Counted from the first letter of the stretch, positions 1-9,017 are shown. The stretch is DNA of 64,000 nucleotides from Roseburia rectibacter (GCF_014287515.2 NZ_CP092473.1:1763001-1827000), one strand, 5' to 3'. Made by a program: numbers and translations. The notes: a model not told the origin generated them from the sequence alone.

Positions 1-741
1 GCATTATTTGTAAGGACGGCAAAGGGAGTTCGCCTGACAAAGGAAGGGGAGATGCTTTTTTCTTATGTGGAGCGTGGCTACGAGGCAATTCTTTCCGGGG
101 AGAGGAGGCTTCTTGAGATGCTCAATCTTGAAAAAGGAGAGATCTGCATCGGTGCAAGTGATATGACGCTAAAATATTATCTGCTGCCTTATCTGGAGCG
201 GTTTCATGAAAAATATCCTAATATCCGGGTAACCGTGACAAATGCGCCGACACCGGAAACCCTGCAGCATCTTGCAGATGGCAGAATTGATTTTGGAATC
301 GTAAGTTCTCCGGTTGAACCGCAGGGCTGGCTTAAGATCATTCCGGTAAAAGAAATCAGGGACGTCTTTGTGGCAGGCAAAAAATATAAAGAACTTTGTG
401 GAAAGAAAATGAAATATGAGGAACTTTCGGAATATCCGCTGGTGTGTTTAGAGGGAAGTACCTCAACGAGACATTATGTGGAGGCATTTTTAAGGGAAGA
501 AGGTGTGACGGTGTCCCCGGAATTTGAACTTGCCACCAGTGATATGCTGATTCAGTTTGCGCTCCGTAATCTCGGGATCGCAAGTGTGATGGAAGAATTT
601 GCAAAAGAGTATGAGGAGGATGGCAGACTTTTTAAGCTGCAGTTTGAAAAAGAGATTCCGGCACGAAAATTCTGTATCGTGTTAAATGAGAGGATCCCGA
701 TGTCTGCGGCTGCGGCAAAGCTTTTAAAAGGACTTTTATAA
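1..741 (+). CDS. LysR-family transcriptional regulator, C-terminal part (5' end outside window)
   Basis: The reading frame is open from base 1. The first residues (LFVRTAKGVRLTKEGE) match the end of the LysR winged helix-turn-helix, so the gene begins upstream of the window and the ATG at 52 is internal. The rest is a periplasmic-binding-like effector domain: an ASDMTLKYYLLP strand, a GRIDFGIVSSP hinge, and LGIASVMEEF near the end. LysR regulators bind DNA as tetramers and respond to a small ligand; neither the ligand nor the target can be read here. Downstream purA has its own promoter, so the two need not be linked. Family call is secure; function unknown. Confidence 0.9.
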   Translation, partial: ALFVRTAKGVRLTKEGEMLFSYVERGYEAILSGERRLLEMLNLEKGEICIGASDMTLKYYLLPYLERFHEKYPNIRVTVTNAPTPETLQHLADGRIDFGIVSSPVEPQGWLKIIPVKEIRDVFVAGKKYKELCGKKMKYEELSEYPLVCLEGSTSTRHYVEAFLREEGVTVSPEFELATSDMLIQFALRNLGIASVMEEFAKEYEEDGRLFKLQFEKEIPARKFCIVLNERIPMSAAAAKLLKGLL

Positions 742-784
742 ATTTACATAATGAATGATTATATCAGATATAAAGAATATTAAT

Positions 785-813
785 TTTACTTATAGAAAAA
801 CATCATGTATAAT
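785..813 (+). promoter_or_regulatory. SigA-type promoter for purA
   Basis: TTTACT at 785-790 and TATAAT at 808-813 are 17 bp apart. Predicted transcription start is near 820, which is the first base of the alternative hairpin described in the next entry. Confidence 0.6.
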
Positions 814-819
814 CAGTAA

Positions 820-866
820 GTAAAAACAGGGAATGGGTGACAGTTTTTACGCTGCCACCTTTTTTT
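820..866 (+). promoter_or_regulatory. Terminator hairpin with competing upstream hairpin in the purA leader
   Basis: GGTGACAG (836-843) pairs with CTGCCACC (852-859) with one mismatch and is followed by seven T (860-866), as in an intrinsic terminator. GTAAAAAC (820-827) is a perfect complement of GTTTTTAC (843-850), which would enclose the 5' arm of the terminator. The two folds are hard to form together. The element lies between the predicted promoter and the purA ribosome site, so it can act as an attenuator; alternatively it only ends the upstream LysR transcript. Confidence 0.5.
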
Positions 867-906
867 CCGGACAGGAATAGCATAGAAAAACTAGGAGGAT
901 ATTCAA

Positions 907-2187
907 ATGGTAAAAGCAGTCGTTGGAGCCAACTGGGGCGATGAAGGAAAAGGAAAGATTACAGATATGCTTGCAAAGGAAGCAGATATTATCGTACGTT
1001 TCCAGGGTGGTGCAAATGCAGGTCATACGATCGTAAATGATTACGGAAAGTTTGCACTTCACACATTACCGTCAGGTGTATTTTACGGACACACCACAAG
1101 CGTGATCGGCAATGGTGTCGCTTTAAACATTCCGGTACTTATGAAAGAAATCCAGTCTATCGTGGAGAAAGGCGTTCCGAAGCCAAAGATTTTAGTTTCC
1201 GACCGTGCACAGATGGTGATGCCGTACCACATTTTATTTGACCAGTATGAGGAAGAGCGTTTAGGCGGTAAATCTTTCGGTTCCACAAAGTCAGGTATCG
1301 CACCATTTTATTCTGATAAATATGCAAAGATCGGTTTCCAGGTCAGCGAGTTATTCGATGAGGAACTGTTAAAAGAAAAGGTTGTCCGTATTGCAGAGAC
1401 AAAGAATGTACTCTTAGAGCATTTATATCATAAACCACTGATCAATCCGGATGAATTATTAGAGACATTACATGAGTACCGCGATACCATTGCACCTTAT
1501 GTATGCGATGTTTCTTCTTATCTGGATCAGGCGATCAAAGAAGGAAAGACTATTTTATTAGAGGGACAGCTTGGTACTTTAAAAGATCCTGATCACGGAA
1601 TTTACCCGATGGTTACATCTTCTTCTACATTAGCAGCTTACGGTGCGATCGGAGCAGGTATCCCGCCATATGAGATCAAACAGATTGTAACAGTATGTAA
1701 GGCATATTCTTCTGCAGTCGGAGCAGGTGCATTTGTCAGTGAGATCTTCGGTGATGAGGCAGATGAGCTTAGAAGACGTGGTGGTGACGGCGGTGAGTTC
1801 GGTGCGACTACAGGACGTCCGAGACGTATGGGATGGTTCGATTGTGTGGCAAGTAAATATGGCTGCCGTCTGCAGGGAACAACAGATGTTGCATTCACGG
1901 TACTTGATGTACTTGGTTACTTAGATGAGATCCCGGTATGCGTTGGATATGAGATCGACGGTGAAGTGACAACAGATTTCCCGACAACTGCAAAATTAGA
2001 GAAGGCAAAACCGGTATTAAAGAAACTTCCGGGATGGAAATGCGATATCCGCGGAATCAAAAAATACGAGGATCTTCCGGAAAACTGCAGAAAATATGTA
2101 GAGTTCATTGAGGAGCAGATCGGATACCCGATCACCATGGTATCAAACGGACCGGGAAGAGATGACATCATTTACCGCACCAAATAA
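907..2187 (+). CDS. purA: Adenylosuccinate synthetase
   Basis: Converts IMP and aspartate to adenylosuccinate using GTP, the first committed step to AMP, in the cytoplasm. The N-terminal P-loop GDEGKGK (residues 11-17), catalytic Asp12, and His40 in AGHTIV are all present. The family signature QLGTLKDPDHG differs slightly from the common GTLLD form but is in the expected place, and GGDGGEFGATTGRPRRMGW is conserved. Length of 426 aa is normal. Start: ATG with AGGAGG 8 bases upstream. The gene follows a promoter and hairpin pair that may attenuate transcription. Next gene begins 17 bp downstream, so a HAD phosphatase is probably co-transcribed. Confidence 0.97.
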   Translation: MVKAVVGANWGDEGKGKITDMLAKEADIIVRFQGGANAGHTIVNDYGKFALHTLPSGVFYGHTTSVIGNGVALNIPVLMKEIQSIVEKGVPKPKILVSDRAQMVMPYHILFDQYEEERLGGKSFGSTKSGIAPFYSDKYAKIGFQVSELFDEELLKEKVVRIAETKNVLLEHLYHKPLINPDELLETLHEYRDTIAPYVCDVSSYLDQAIKEGKTILLEGQLGTLKDPDHGIYPMVTSSSTLAAYGAIGAGIPPYEIKQIVTVCKAYSSAVGAGAFVSEIFGDEADELRRRGGDGGEFGATTGRPRRMGWFDCVASKYGCRLQGTTDVAFTVLDVLGYLDEIPVCVGYEIDGEVTTDFPTTAKLEKAKPVLKKLPGWKCDIRGIKKYEDLPENCRKYVEFIEEQIGYPITMVSNGPGRDDIIYRTK

Positions 2188-2204
2188 GAAAAAGGATATC
2201 TGGT

Positions 2205-2807
2205 ATGATAAAAAATATTATTTTTGATGTAGGCATGGTGCTGGTCAACTGGGATCCACATGCGGCATTTCAGAAGTTAGGTTTTGATGAAAAGACGGAG
2301 AAAGCAGTTGGGAATGCGACTGTTTATTCGGATGCATGGAATGAATCAGACCGCAGTGTTCTAGATTCTGATGAACAGCTTGCGGTATTTGTTCAGAATG
2401 CACCGGACTATGAAAAAGAGATCCGTATGTTCTGGGACAATGTCGGAATGGCGATTTACCAGTATGAATATTCACGTGCATGGATTCAGAAACTGAAAAA
2501 GAAAGGTTATCATGTATATATCCTTTCTAATTATGGAAAATGGACTTATGAGCACACTACGGAAGCACTGTCGTTCTTAGAAGATGTAGACGGTCAGGTG
2601 TTCTCCTTTGAAGTTCACCAGATCAAGCCGGAACCGGAAATCTATCAGACTCTGCTGGACAAATTTAAACTGACGGCAGATGAATGTGTATTTTTAGATG
2701 ACCGCAGGGAGAATGTCGAGGCAGCAGAAGCGCGGGGGATTTATACGGTATTATTTACAACGTATCAGGAAGCCTTGGAAAAATTAAAAACATACGGTGT
2801 TGTGTAA
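2205..2807 (+). CDS. HAD-family hydrolase (YihX-like phosphatase)
   Basis: A 200 aa HAD phosphatase. Motif I is FDVGMVLVNWD (nucleophile Asp8), motif II ILSNYG, motif III KPEPEIY, motif IV FLDDRRENVEAA. The residue two after Asp8 is Gly, as in the YihX/haloacid dehalogenase-like branch where the pattern is FDxGxV. Family members dephosphorylate sugar or nucleotide phosphates; the substrate is not readable. It lies 17 bp behind purA and before a strong terminator, so the two form a short operon. Family secure, substrate unknown. Confidence 0.88.
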   Translation: MIKNIIFDVGMVLVNWDPHAAFQKLGFDEKTEKAVGNATVYSDAWNESDRSVLDSDEQLAVFVQNAPDYEKEIRMFWDNVGMAIYQYEYSRAWIQKLKKKGYHVYILSNYGKWTYEHTTEALSFLEDVDGQVFSFEVHQIKPEPEIYQTLLDKFKLTADECVFLDDRRENVEAAEARGIYTVLFTTYQEALEKLKTYGVV

Positions 2808-2842
2808 GAATTTACATGATCCTGCCTGTTATAAGGGCATAT

Positions 2843-2890
2843 AAAACAAAGAGCTGTTTTCACAGATGTGGAGATGGCTCTTTGTTTTTA
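2843..2890 (+). terminator. Intrinsic terminator after purA-HAD
   Basis: AAAACAAAGAGC (2843-2854) is complementary to GCTCTTTGTTTT (2877-2888), followed by further T. It separates the purA unit from the ABC exporter operon. Confidence 0.85.
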
Positions 2891-2988
2891 CGTTCACACT
2901 TTTATCACAGATTCATCCACTTTTAAACACAATTACACGTTACCCTTATAAAGTAATATTTAGGGAATGGAATAAGGAGGAGAAAAAC

Positions 2989-3936
2989 GTGATTGAAATC
3001 AATCATCTGGTAAAAAAATACGGCAGTCATGTCGCCGTTGATGATTTGTCGCTCACAGTAGAGCCTGGCAGAATTTACGGCTTTTTAGGACCGAATGGTG
3101 CCGGAAAATCAACAACGATGAACATTATTACCGGCTACCTTGCAGCAACAGGCGGTGAGGTAAAAATCAACGGATTTGATGTGTTAAAACAGCCGGAGGA
3201 AGCAAAAAAGTGTGTGGGGTATCTGCCGGAGCTGCCGCCTCTTTATATGGATATGACGGTAAAAGAATATCTGGATTTTGTGGCTGAATTAAAGAAATTA
3301 GATAAGAGCCTGCGGGCAGGTTATGTGAAAGAAGCCATGAAAATTACAAGAACGGAGGAAGTATCAGGAAGATTGATCCGCAACCTGTCAAAAGGTTACC
3401 GTCAGAGAGTCGGTTTTGCACAGGCGGTACTTGGATATCCGGAAATACTGATCTTAGATGAACCGACGGTAGGATTAGACCCGAAACAGATCATTGAGAT
3501 CAGGGATCTCATCAGAGAACTTGGAAAGAAACATACAATTATACTCAGTTCTCATATTTTGTCTGAAATCTCTGCTGTCTGTGATCATGTATTTATTATC
3601 TCTCATGGAAAACTGGTTGCCAGTGATTCGACAGAGAATCTGCTGGAGCGGATGACTGGTGCACAGGAGATTGAACTTTTGCTGAAAGCGGAAGAAAATG
3701 AGGCAGAGACGGCAATCCGCGAGATTGCACAGGTAGAACGGTGTGAAAAAACAGAGGCGAAAGAGGATGGTACAGTAGGGCTTCTTGTGACAGCAAAAAA
3801 AGATGCGGATGTAAGGGAAGCAATTTATCACACCTGTGTGGAACATCATATGCCGATCTTAGAGATGAAAGCAGCATCGAAGTCCTTAGAGGATGTATTC
3901 CTTGAACTTACCGCACAGGAAGGAGGAACAAAATAA
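2989..3936 (+). CDS. ABC transporter ATP-binding protein, GldA/NatA type
   Basis: Cytoplasmic ATPase of an ABC-2 exporter. Walker A GPNGAGKST (about residues 34-42), Q-loop GYLPELPPL, signature LSKGYRQR, Walker B ILILDEPTVGLDP and an H-loop SSHILSE are present. The reading frame is open further upstream, but that part overlaps the preceding terminator. GTG at 2989 has AAGGAGG 9 bases before it and opens with the typical VIEINHLVKKYG, so it is chosen. 315 aa, with a C-terminal domain of about 85 aa typical of the family. Ends one base into the next gene. In Bacteroidetes GldA works with GldF/GldG in gliding; here the same architecture is in a Firmicute with no gliding genes, so cargo is unknown. 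Confidence 0.92.
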   Translation: MIEINHLVKKYGSHVAVDDLSLTVEPGRIYGFLGPNGAGKSTTMNIITGYLAATGGEVKINGFDVLKQPEEAKKCVGYLPELPPLYMDMTVKEYLDFVAELKKLDKSLRAGYVKEAMKITRTEEVSGRLIRNLSKGYRQRVGFAQAVLGYPEILILDEPTVGLDPKQIIEIRDLIRELGKKHTIILSSHILSEISAVCDHVFIISHGKLVASDSTENLLERMTGAQEIELLLKAEENEAETAIREIAQVERCEKTEAKEDGTVGLLVTAKKDADVREAIYHTCVEHHMPILEMKAASKSLEDVFLELTAQEGGTK

Positions 3937-6056
3937 TGTTTGCAATTTTTAAACGTGAGATCAGATCCTATTTCCAGACTGTGGTGGGATGGCTTTTCAT
4001 AGCGGCGGTACTTGCGTTATATGGTTTATATTTTTATGCTTATAATTTAAGATCCGGTTCGCCTTACGTATCGTATTCACTTTCGGCAGTCGCATTTATT
4101 GTTATGATCGCAGTACCGGTACTTACGATGCGCAGTTTTGCGGAGGAGAGGCATACAAGAACCGATCAGCTGATGCTGACATCCCCTGTTCCGCTTGGTA
4201 AGATTGTGTTTGGCAAATATCTTGCCATGGTCGGAGTATTTTCCATTGCCATGGTCATCGTTGCACTGACACCATTATTTTTATCAATTTATGGCTCGGT
4301 TCCGCTTGGAGAAAGCTATGTTGCTATCTTAGGATTCTGGCTGTATGGCAGTGCGTGCATTTCGGTCGGTATGCTGATGTCGGTTGTAACCGAAAGCCAG
4401 GTTATTGCAGCAGTTTTAGGGTTTGCAGCACTGTTCCTGGGTTATATGATGTCAAGTATTACCAGTATGATCTCGCAGAGCGGTAATATTCTGACAAAAA
4501 TATTAAATGCATATGATCTTTATACGCCGCTGGATAAATTTATGAACGGCTGTCTGGATCTTACAGGCGTTATTTATTTCCTGTCTGTGATCGGGATCTG
4601 CCTGTTTTTAAGCTGCCAGCTGATCCAGAAACGCAGATATTCTGTCAGCACAAAAAAGATCGCACCGGGTGCGTTCTCAATTGGTATGATCGTTGTTGCT
4701 TTTGCAATCGCAGTTGTTGTGAACCTGGTGGCAGATGAACTGCCATCCACAGTCACAGCGATCGATGCGACATCTACAAAGTTATATTCTATTACAGATA
4801 CAACAAAAGATTACTTAAAGACGCTTGATTCGGACGTTAATATTTATGTGCTTGCAGCAGAGAAAAATGCGGACAGTACACTTTCCGAAACGCTGCAGCG
4901 TTATGAGGATCTGTCTGACCATATAAAAGTAAGCTATATCAACCCGTCAACAAACCCGACATTTTTCCAGAAATATACGACGGAAGCACCGACCTCAAAC
5001 AGTCTGATAGTGGTGAGCGATGCACGTTCGAGGGTGATCGATTATAATGATATTTATGAATATTCCTATGATTATTCTTCTTATACAAGAAGTCTTGACG
5101 GATATGATGCAGAGGGACAGATCACAAGTGCACTCCAGTATGTGACAAAAGATTCAAGTGAACTGCCGGTTGTTTATGAGATTACAGGACATGGTGAAAC
5201 TGCACTGTCCGGTGGATTTACTGAGGCAGTTGAAAAAGCCAATATGACACTCACAGAGCTGACATTGTTAAAAGAAGATGCAGTGCCTGAGGATGCATCG
5301 GCGATCATTATCAATGCACCAACATCAGACTTTTCAGCAGATGATGCAAAGAAAGTGACAGATTATCTGGAAAAAGGTGGAAAGGCACTGATCACGACAA
5401 ATTTCCAGTACAAGGATCTGACAAATTTTGAAAGCATTTTAAAAGCGTATGGCATTGAGCGTGTGGACGGTATTGTCATGGAAAATGACAGTTCCTACTA
5501 TTATAATAACATTCCGTATTATCTGCTTCCGGAAGTAGAGAGCAGTGATTATACATCATCTGTCAGCGGCAAATATATTTTTGCACCGTACAGTGAGGCG
5601 TTCAGTTATGACGGATCTTCCGATGATGTGACATACACAGCGCTGTTACAGACAACGGATAAGGCTGTTTCAAAAATTGATGCCGGCAACGCGACAACTT
5701 CTGAAAAAGAGGATGGAGATATTGAAGGTCCGTTTACGATCGCACTTGCTGCAGAAAAAACAGTAGATGATACATCGTCCCAGATTGTTGCCATTGGTTC
5801 CATGGAATTGTTTACGGATTCTACGGATCAGATCGTATCAGGAAGCAACGTATCCATGTTTACGGATATCGTGACGAATCTGACCGGGGGAGCAGATAAT
5901 GATACCAGCGTCATTCCGGTAAAAGATTATAAGATGAGCACGATCACGATCACATCAATTTCCACGATTATCGGCGGACTGGTGGCAAGCATTTTTATAC
6001 CGGTTGTTCTGATCGTCATTGGAGTTGTGATCTGGGCAGTAAGGAGGAAAAAATAA
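3936..6056 (+). CDS. ABC-2 permease fused to GldG-like auxiliary domain
   Basis: A 706 aa membrane protein combining two modules. Residues 1-240 carry six hydrophobic segments and ABC-2 features (FKREIRSYFQT start, SFAEERHTRTDQLMLTSPV loop). Residues about 245-680 are an extracytoplasmic GldG-like (ABC_transp_aux) domain after a membrane segment, with EITGHGE near its middle. A final membrane helix ends in VRRKK. In Bacteroidetes the modules are separate (GldF, GldG); fusion is common in Clostridia. Shares TAATG overlaps with both neighbours, so it is translationally coupled to the ATPase and the DUF4340 protein. Exported substrate unknown. Confidence 0.88.
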   Translation: MFAIFKREIRSYFQTVVGWLFIAAVLALYGLYFYAYNLRSGSPYVSYSLSAVAFIVMIAVPVLTMRSFAEERHTRTDQLMLTSPVPLGKIVFGKYLAMVGVFSIAMVIVALTPLFLSIYGSVPLGESYVAILGFWLYGSACISVGMLMSVVTESQVIAAVLGFAALFLGYMMSSITSMISQSGNILTKILNAYDLYTPLDKFMNGCLDLTGVIYFLSVIGICLFLSCQLIQKRRYSVSTKKIAPGAFSIGMIVVAFAIAVVVNLVADELPSTVTAIDATSTKLYSITDTTKDYLKTLDSDVNIYVLAAEKNADSTLSETLQRYEDLSDHIKVSYINPSTNPTFFQKYTTEAPTSNSLIVVSDARSRVIDYNDIYEYSYDYSSYTRSLDGYDAEGQITSALQYVTKDSSELPVVYEITGHGETALSGGFTEAVEKANMTLTELTLLKEDAVPEDASAIIINAPTSDFSADDAKKVTDYLEKGGKALITTNFQYKDLTNFESILKAYGIERVDGIVMENDSSYYYNNIPYYLLPEVESSDYTSSVSGKYIFAPYSEAFSYDGSSDDVTYTALLQTTDKAVSKIDAGNATTSEKEDGDIEGPFTIALAAEKTVDDTSSQIVAIGSMELFTDSTDQIVSGSNVSMFTDIVTNLTGGADNDTSVIPVKDYKMSTITITSISTIIGGLVASIFIPVVLIVIGVVIWAVRRKK

Positions 6057-6706
6057 TGCAGAAACAGAAAAAACAGATGGTCATTCTGGTCATTTTGCTG
6101 ATATTACTGATCCTTGCCTATATAGGTGTTCATTTTTACAGTAAAAAGCAGGAAGAAAAAGAGGAAGCAAAGACGGAGGCAGAAAAGATAACGGTAACAG
6201 ATATTGAAGTTTCTGATATCACACAATTTTCTTATGTGCTGGATGGAACAACGCTTTCCTTTACAAAAAATGGAACGGAATGGATTTATGACGATGATCA
6301 GTCCGTTGATATTGATGAAAGTGCATTAGAGACACTTCTGAAAAAAGCAGCGAAGATCACAGCGACAGATGAGGTTACAGAGTACGACAGTCTTACTGAT
6401 TTTGGACTGGATGATCCTTCTAATACGATTACACTAAAAACGGATGCCGGACTTACCACTATCTATATTGGAAGTCAGAATGAGATCACGAATGAGTATT
6501 ATTTAAAAACAGGTGAAAGTGATACTATCTATGTTGTAGACAGTGCAACAGCAACCGGATTTGATAAAAGTATTGAGGAGCTGACAGCAAAATCCGATGA
6601 TACGGAAACAGAAGAACCGTCAGAAGCCGTGGAGGAAACAGAAACAGCAACAGTGGTGCCAAATGATACAGAGACATTGGAAATAGAAGAAACAGAGACG
6701 AAATAG
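6056..6706 (+). CDS. DUF4340 domain-containing membrane-anchored protein
   Basis: 216 aa with an N-terminal signal anchor (VILVILLILLILAYIGVHF, residues 9-27) and an extracellular DUF4340-like domain (SYVLDGTTLSFTKNGTEWIYD; YLKTGESDTIYVVDS). It ends with a low-complexity Glu/Thr tail of about 30 residues (TETEEPSEAVEETETATV). DUF4340 genes usually follow GldG-type permeases; here the start overlaps the permease stop. The three proteins therefore look like one transporter complex. A terminator follows. Confidence 0.85.
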   Translation: MQKQKKQMVILVILLILLILAYIGVHFYSKKQEEKEEAKTEAEKITVTDIEVSDITQFSYVLDGTTLSFTKNGTEWIYDDDQSVDIDESALETLLKKAAKITATDEVTEYDSLTDFGLDDPSNTITLKTDAGLTTIYIGSQNEITNEYYLKTGESDTIYVVDSATATGFDKSIEELTAKSDDTETEEPSEAVEETETATVVPNDTETLEIEETETK

Positions 6707-6754
6707 CAGAATTGCATGATAAACTTGCAGAGCTGCTGTTGTAAATGAAAAAAG

Positions 6755-6791
6755 TACCGGATTGCGGATGAATGCAGTCCGGTATTTTTTT
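6755..6791 (+). terminator. Intrinsic terminator of the ABC exporter operon
   Basis: TACCGGATTGC (6755-6765) pairs with GCAGTCCGGTA (6774-6784) with one G-T wobble, followed by seven T. Confidence 0.88.
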
Positions 6792-6858
6792 GGTAATCGC
6801 TGTTGGTTGTACAGTATGTGTGGACAACAACATTTACATAAGTTCATAAATTATTAAT

Positions 6859-6887
6859 TTGACACATTTTAGAAAAAGGGGTAACAT
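6859..6887 (+). promoter_or_regulatory. Promoter of the MarR-citrate synthase operon
   Basis: A perfect TTGACA (6859-6864), a 17 bp spacer and TAACAT (6882-6887). The predicted start near 6894 abuts the palindrome at 6899-6914. Confidence 0.65.
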
Positions 6888-6898
6888 AAGTATTAGAA

Positions 6899-6914
6899 AG
6901 TTCATTAATGAACT
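6899..6914. promoter_or_regulatory. Perfect 16 bp palindrome, probable MarR operator
   Basis: AGTTCATTAATGAACT reads the same on both strands. It sits 12 bp after the -10 box and 60 bp before the marR start, where a repressor would block initiation. A second half-like site (AGTTCATAAATTATT) lies at 6841-6855, upstream of the -35. MarR proteins usually bind such palindromes and regulate their own operon. Confidence 0.65.
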
Positions 6915-6974
6915 AATTCAAACCGCAAAACAGTAAAAAAATATTTGCCATAAGAAAAAGAATGTGGAGCAGGG

Positions 6975-7421
6975 ATGATGTACAGTGAGTATGAATTGTT
7001 TGGAACCAACCAGCAGATGAGAAAAGTGATCGAGCAGGCGTGTGAACGGCTGATGGAGACCTATGGACTGCGTCACGTGGAACTGGATATCCTTTATCTG
7101 ATTTCCCATGAAAAGCAGAAAGATACTGCAAAGGATCTGATCGAGATACAGCATTTGTCCAAGGCTCATATTTCGAAATCAGTGGATAATTTAAAGCAGC
7201 ATGGTTATATTGAACTGATCGCAGATGAGGAAGACCACAGAAGGATACACATTCGCATGACTGGTAAGGCAAAACCTGTGCTGGAGGAATTTGAGCAGAT
7301 CCGGGCGGATATTTTGGAACGTCTGTTTGCGGGAGTGACAGAAGAAGAACGCAGCTGCTTAAAGCGTGTAATGGGTAAGATTATGAAAAACATTCAGGCA
7401 GAACAGGAGGATGGGGTATGA
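6975..7421 (+). CDS. MarR-family transcriptional regulator
   Basis: 148 aa winged helix protein. The recognition region is TAKDLIEIQHLSKAHISKSVDNLKQHGYIEL and the wing is DEEDHRRIHIRMTGKAK, both typical of MarR. Members are dimeric repressors released by small ligands or oxidation. Two ATG codons (6975, 6978) are possible behind GGAGCAGGG. The stop overlaps the next start by four bases (ATGA), tying it to citrate synthase. With the palindrome in its promoter, autoregulation and control of citrate synthase are the likely role; the ligand is unknown. Confidence 0.92.
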   Translation: MMYSEYELFGTNQQMRKVIEQACERLMETYGLRHVELDILYLISHEKQKDTAKDLIEIQHLSKAHISKSVDNLKQHGYIELIADEEDHRRIHIRMTGKAKPVLEEFEQIRADILERLFAGVTEEERSCLKRVMGKIMKNIQAEQEDGV

Positions 7422-8779
7422 ACCAATATGGAGATTTTGGAAAAGAAACGGAAGAACTGATGATGATATGTGAACGTAACGACAGGATCCCGCCGGAGCT
7501 GTTTAAAGAGTTCGGTGTAAAACGTGGTTTAAGGGACGTAGATGGAACCGGTGTACTTGCAGGAATCAGCAATATCTCAAGAATTGATGCATTTAAAACA
7601 GAAAATGGAAAAAAGATTCCGTGTGACGGACAGCTCTGGTACCGTGGTTATAATGTGATCGATCTGATCCAGGGATTTGAAGGGAAACGTTTTGGATTTG
7701 AGGAAGTGGCATATCTTCTTTTGTTTGGTGAACTGCCGGATACTGCAAAATTAGGAGCATTCAAGAGCATGCTCGAAGAGTGCAGACAGCTTCCGACAAA
7801 CTTTACCAGAGATGTCATTATGAAGGCACCGAGCAAGGATATCATGAATTCACTGACAAGAAGTGTGCTGACACTTGCTTCCTATGATGAGACGATCGCA
7901 GACCAGGAACTTCATACACAGTTAGAACAGTGTATCAAACTGATCAGTGTATTTCCGATGCTTGCGGTATACGGCTACCATGCATATAACCATTATATCT
8001 GTGATGACAGCCTTTATATCCATCGTCCGCAGGAGGGGCTGTCTGCAGCAGAGAATCTGCTTCTTATGCTCCGACCGGATAAGGCATACACGGAACTGGA
8101 AGCGCGCGTGCTCGATATAGCACTGGTGCTTCATATGGAGCATGGTGGAGGAAATAACTCTACATTTACAACAAGAGTTGTAACATCCTCCGGATCTGAT
8201 ACATATTCTGTCATGGCAGCAGCACTTTCTTCCCTGAAAGGACCAAAACACGGTGGTGCCAATATCAAGGTTGTAGAAATGATGGATGATATGAGAAGCC
8301 ATGTAAAGGACTGGGGAGACAGGGATGAAGTTAAAAACTACTTAGAGCAGCTTGTTGACAAACAGGCATTTGATCGCAAAGGCCTGATCTATGGCATGGG
8401 CCATGCCGTTTATTCGCTTTCTGATCCGAGAGCACGCGTGTTCAAAAGTTTTGTGGAACGGCTTGCTGTGGCAAAGGGAAGGGAAAAAGATTTTGCACTT
8501 TACAGTATGGTGGAGAATCTTGCACCAGAAGTGATCGCAGAAAAACGTCATATTTACAAAGGAGTTTCTGCAAATGTTGATTTTTACAGTGGATTTGTAT
8601 ACAGCATGTTAGACATTCCGTTAGAACTTTATACACCGATCTTTGCGATCGCCCGTATTGTCGGATGGAGTGCACATCGTATGGAAGAACTGGTAAATAT
8701 GGATAAGATCATTCGTCCTGCATACCGGAGCATCATGCCGGAGAAAGTGTACGTGCCGTTAGAAGAGCGAGAACAGTAA
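7418..8779 (+). CDS. Citrate synthase
   Basis: Condenses oxaloacetate and acetyl-CoA to citrate (or the 2-methyl homologue). 453 aa with the family signatures: LWYRGYNVIDLI, MEHGGGNNSTFTTR with catalytic His, GPKHGGAN, GMGHAVYSLSDPRA, and the catalytic Asp region DFYSGFVYSMLDIP. Start ATG overlaps the marR stop. In an anaerobe the enzyme most likely feeds glutamate synthesis through a partial TCA branch. It could also act as a methylcitrate synthase, which sequence alone does not exclude. Confidence 0.95.
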   Translation: MNQYGDFGKETEELMMICERNDRIPPELFKEFGVKRGLRDVDGTGVLAGISNISRIDAFKTENGKKIPCDGQLWYRGYNVIDLIQGFEGKRFGFEEVAYLLLFGELPDTAKLGAFKSMLEECRQLPTNFTRDVIMKAPSKDIMNSLTRSVLTLASYDETIADQELHTQLEQCIKLISVFPMLAVYGYHAYNHYICDDSLYIHRPQEGLSAAENLLLMLRPDKAYTELEARVLDIALVLHMEHGGGNNSTFTTRVVTSSGSDTYSVMAAALSSLKGPKHGGANIKVVEMMDDMRSHVKDWGDRDEVKNYLEQLVDKQAFDRKGLIYGMGHAVYSLSDPRARVFKSFVERLAVAKGREKDFALYSMVENLAPEVIAEKRHIYKGVSANVDFYSGFVYSMLDIPLELYTPIFAIARIVGWSAHRMEELVNMDKIIRPAYRSIMPEKVYVPLEEREQ

Positions 8780-8789
8780 CAAAAAATGA

Positions 8790-8828
8790 GCAGAAGAAAG
8801 ATTATTCTTCCTTCTGCCCGTTATTTTT
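8790..8828 (+). terminator. Terminator between convergent citrate synthase and small membrane protein
   Basis: GCAGAAG (8790-8796) pairs with CTTCTGC (8811-8817), extended inside by AAAG/CTTC, followed by a T-rich run. It overlaps the 3' end of the minus-strand gene. Confidence 0.6.
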
Positions 8829-9017
8829 TTTGATCATCTTATATACAAAGGAATATGCCCAGACCAGAACTGGGATGATCACAGTTGCATAAACCGAAGC
8901 CATCAGCATATCCATGTAGTTCTCATTGGAAGAGAGCGCACAGAAAATGGTGGAAATATAAAGCCCGGCTAAAATGACGGCGCCGGAAATGGCGAGGATA
9001 CGTTTTATTTTTTTCAA
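8802..9017 (-). CDS. Small membrane protein, unknown function
   Basis: 71 aa with two predicted membrane helices (ILAISGAVILAGLYISTIFC and MLMASVYATVIIPVLVWAYS) and a lysine-rich tail (YKMIKKNNGQKEE). Start taken at TTG 9017 because TGGAGGT lies 6 bases upstream and the protein then begins KKIKRIL; the frame is open to an ATG at 9065 without a ribosome site. No family recognised. It is convergent with citrate synthase and divergent from the SEC-C gene. Confidence 0.75.
   Translation of the reverse strand: MKKIKRILAISGAVILAGLYISTIFCALSSNENYMDMLMASVYATVIIPVLVWAYSFVYKMIKKNNGQKEE

Noticed and set aside
2866..2988. N-terminal extension of the ABC ATPase
   Set aside because: It overlaps the purA-HAD terminator and has no ABC homology; GTG 2989 has the ribosome site.
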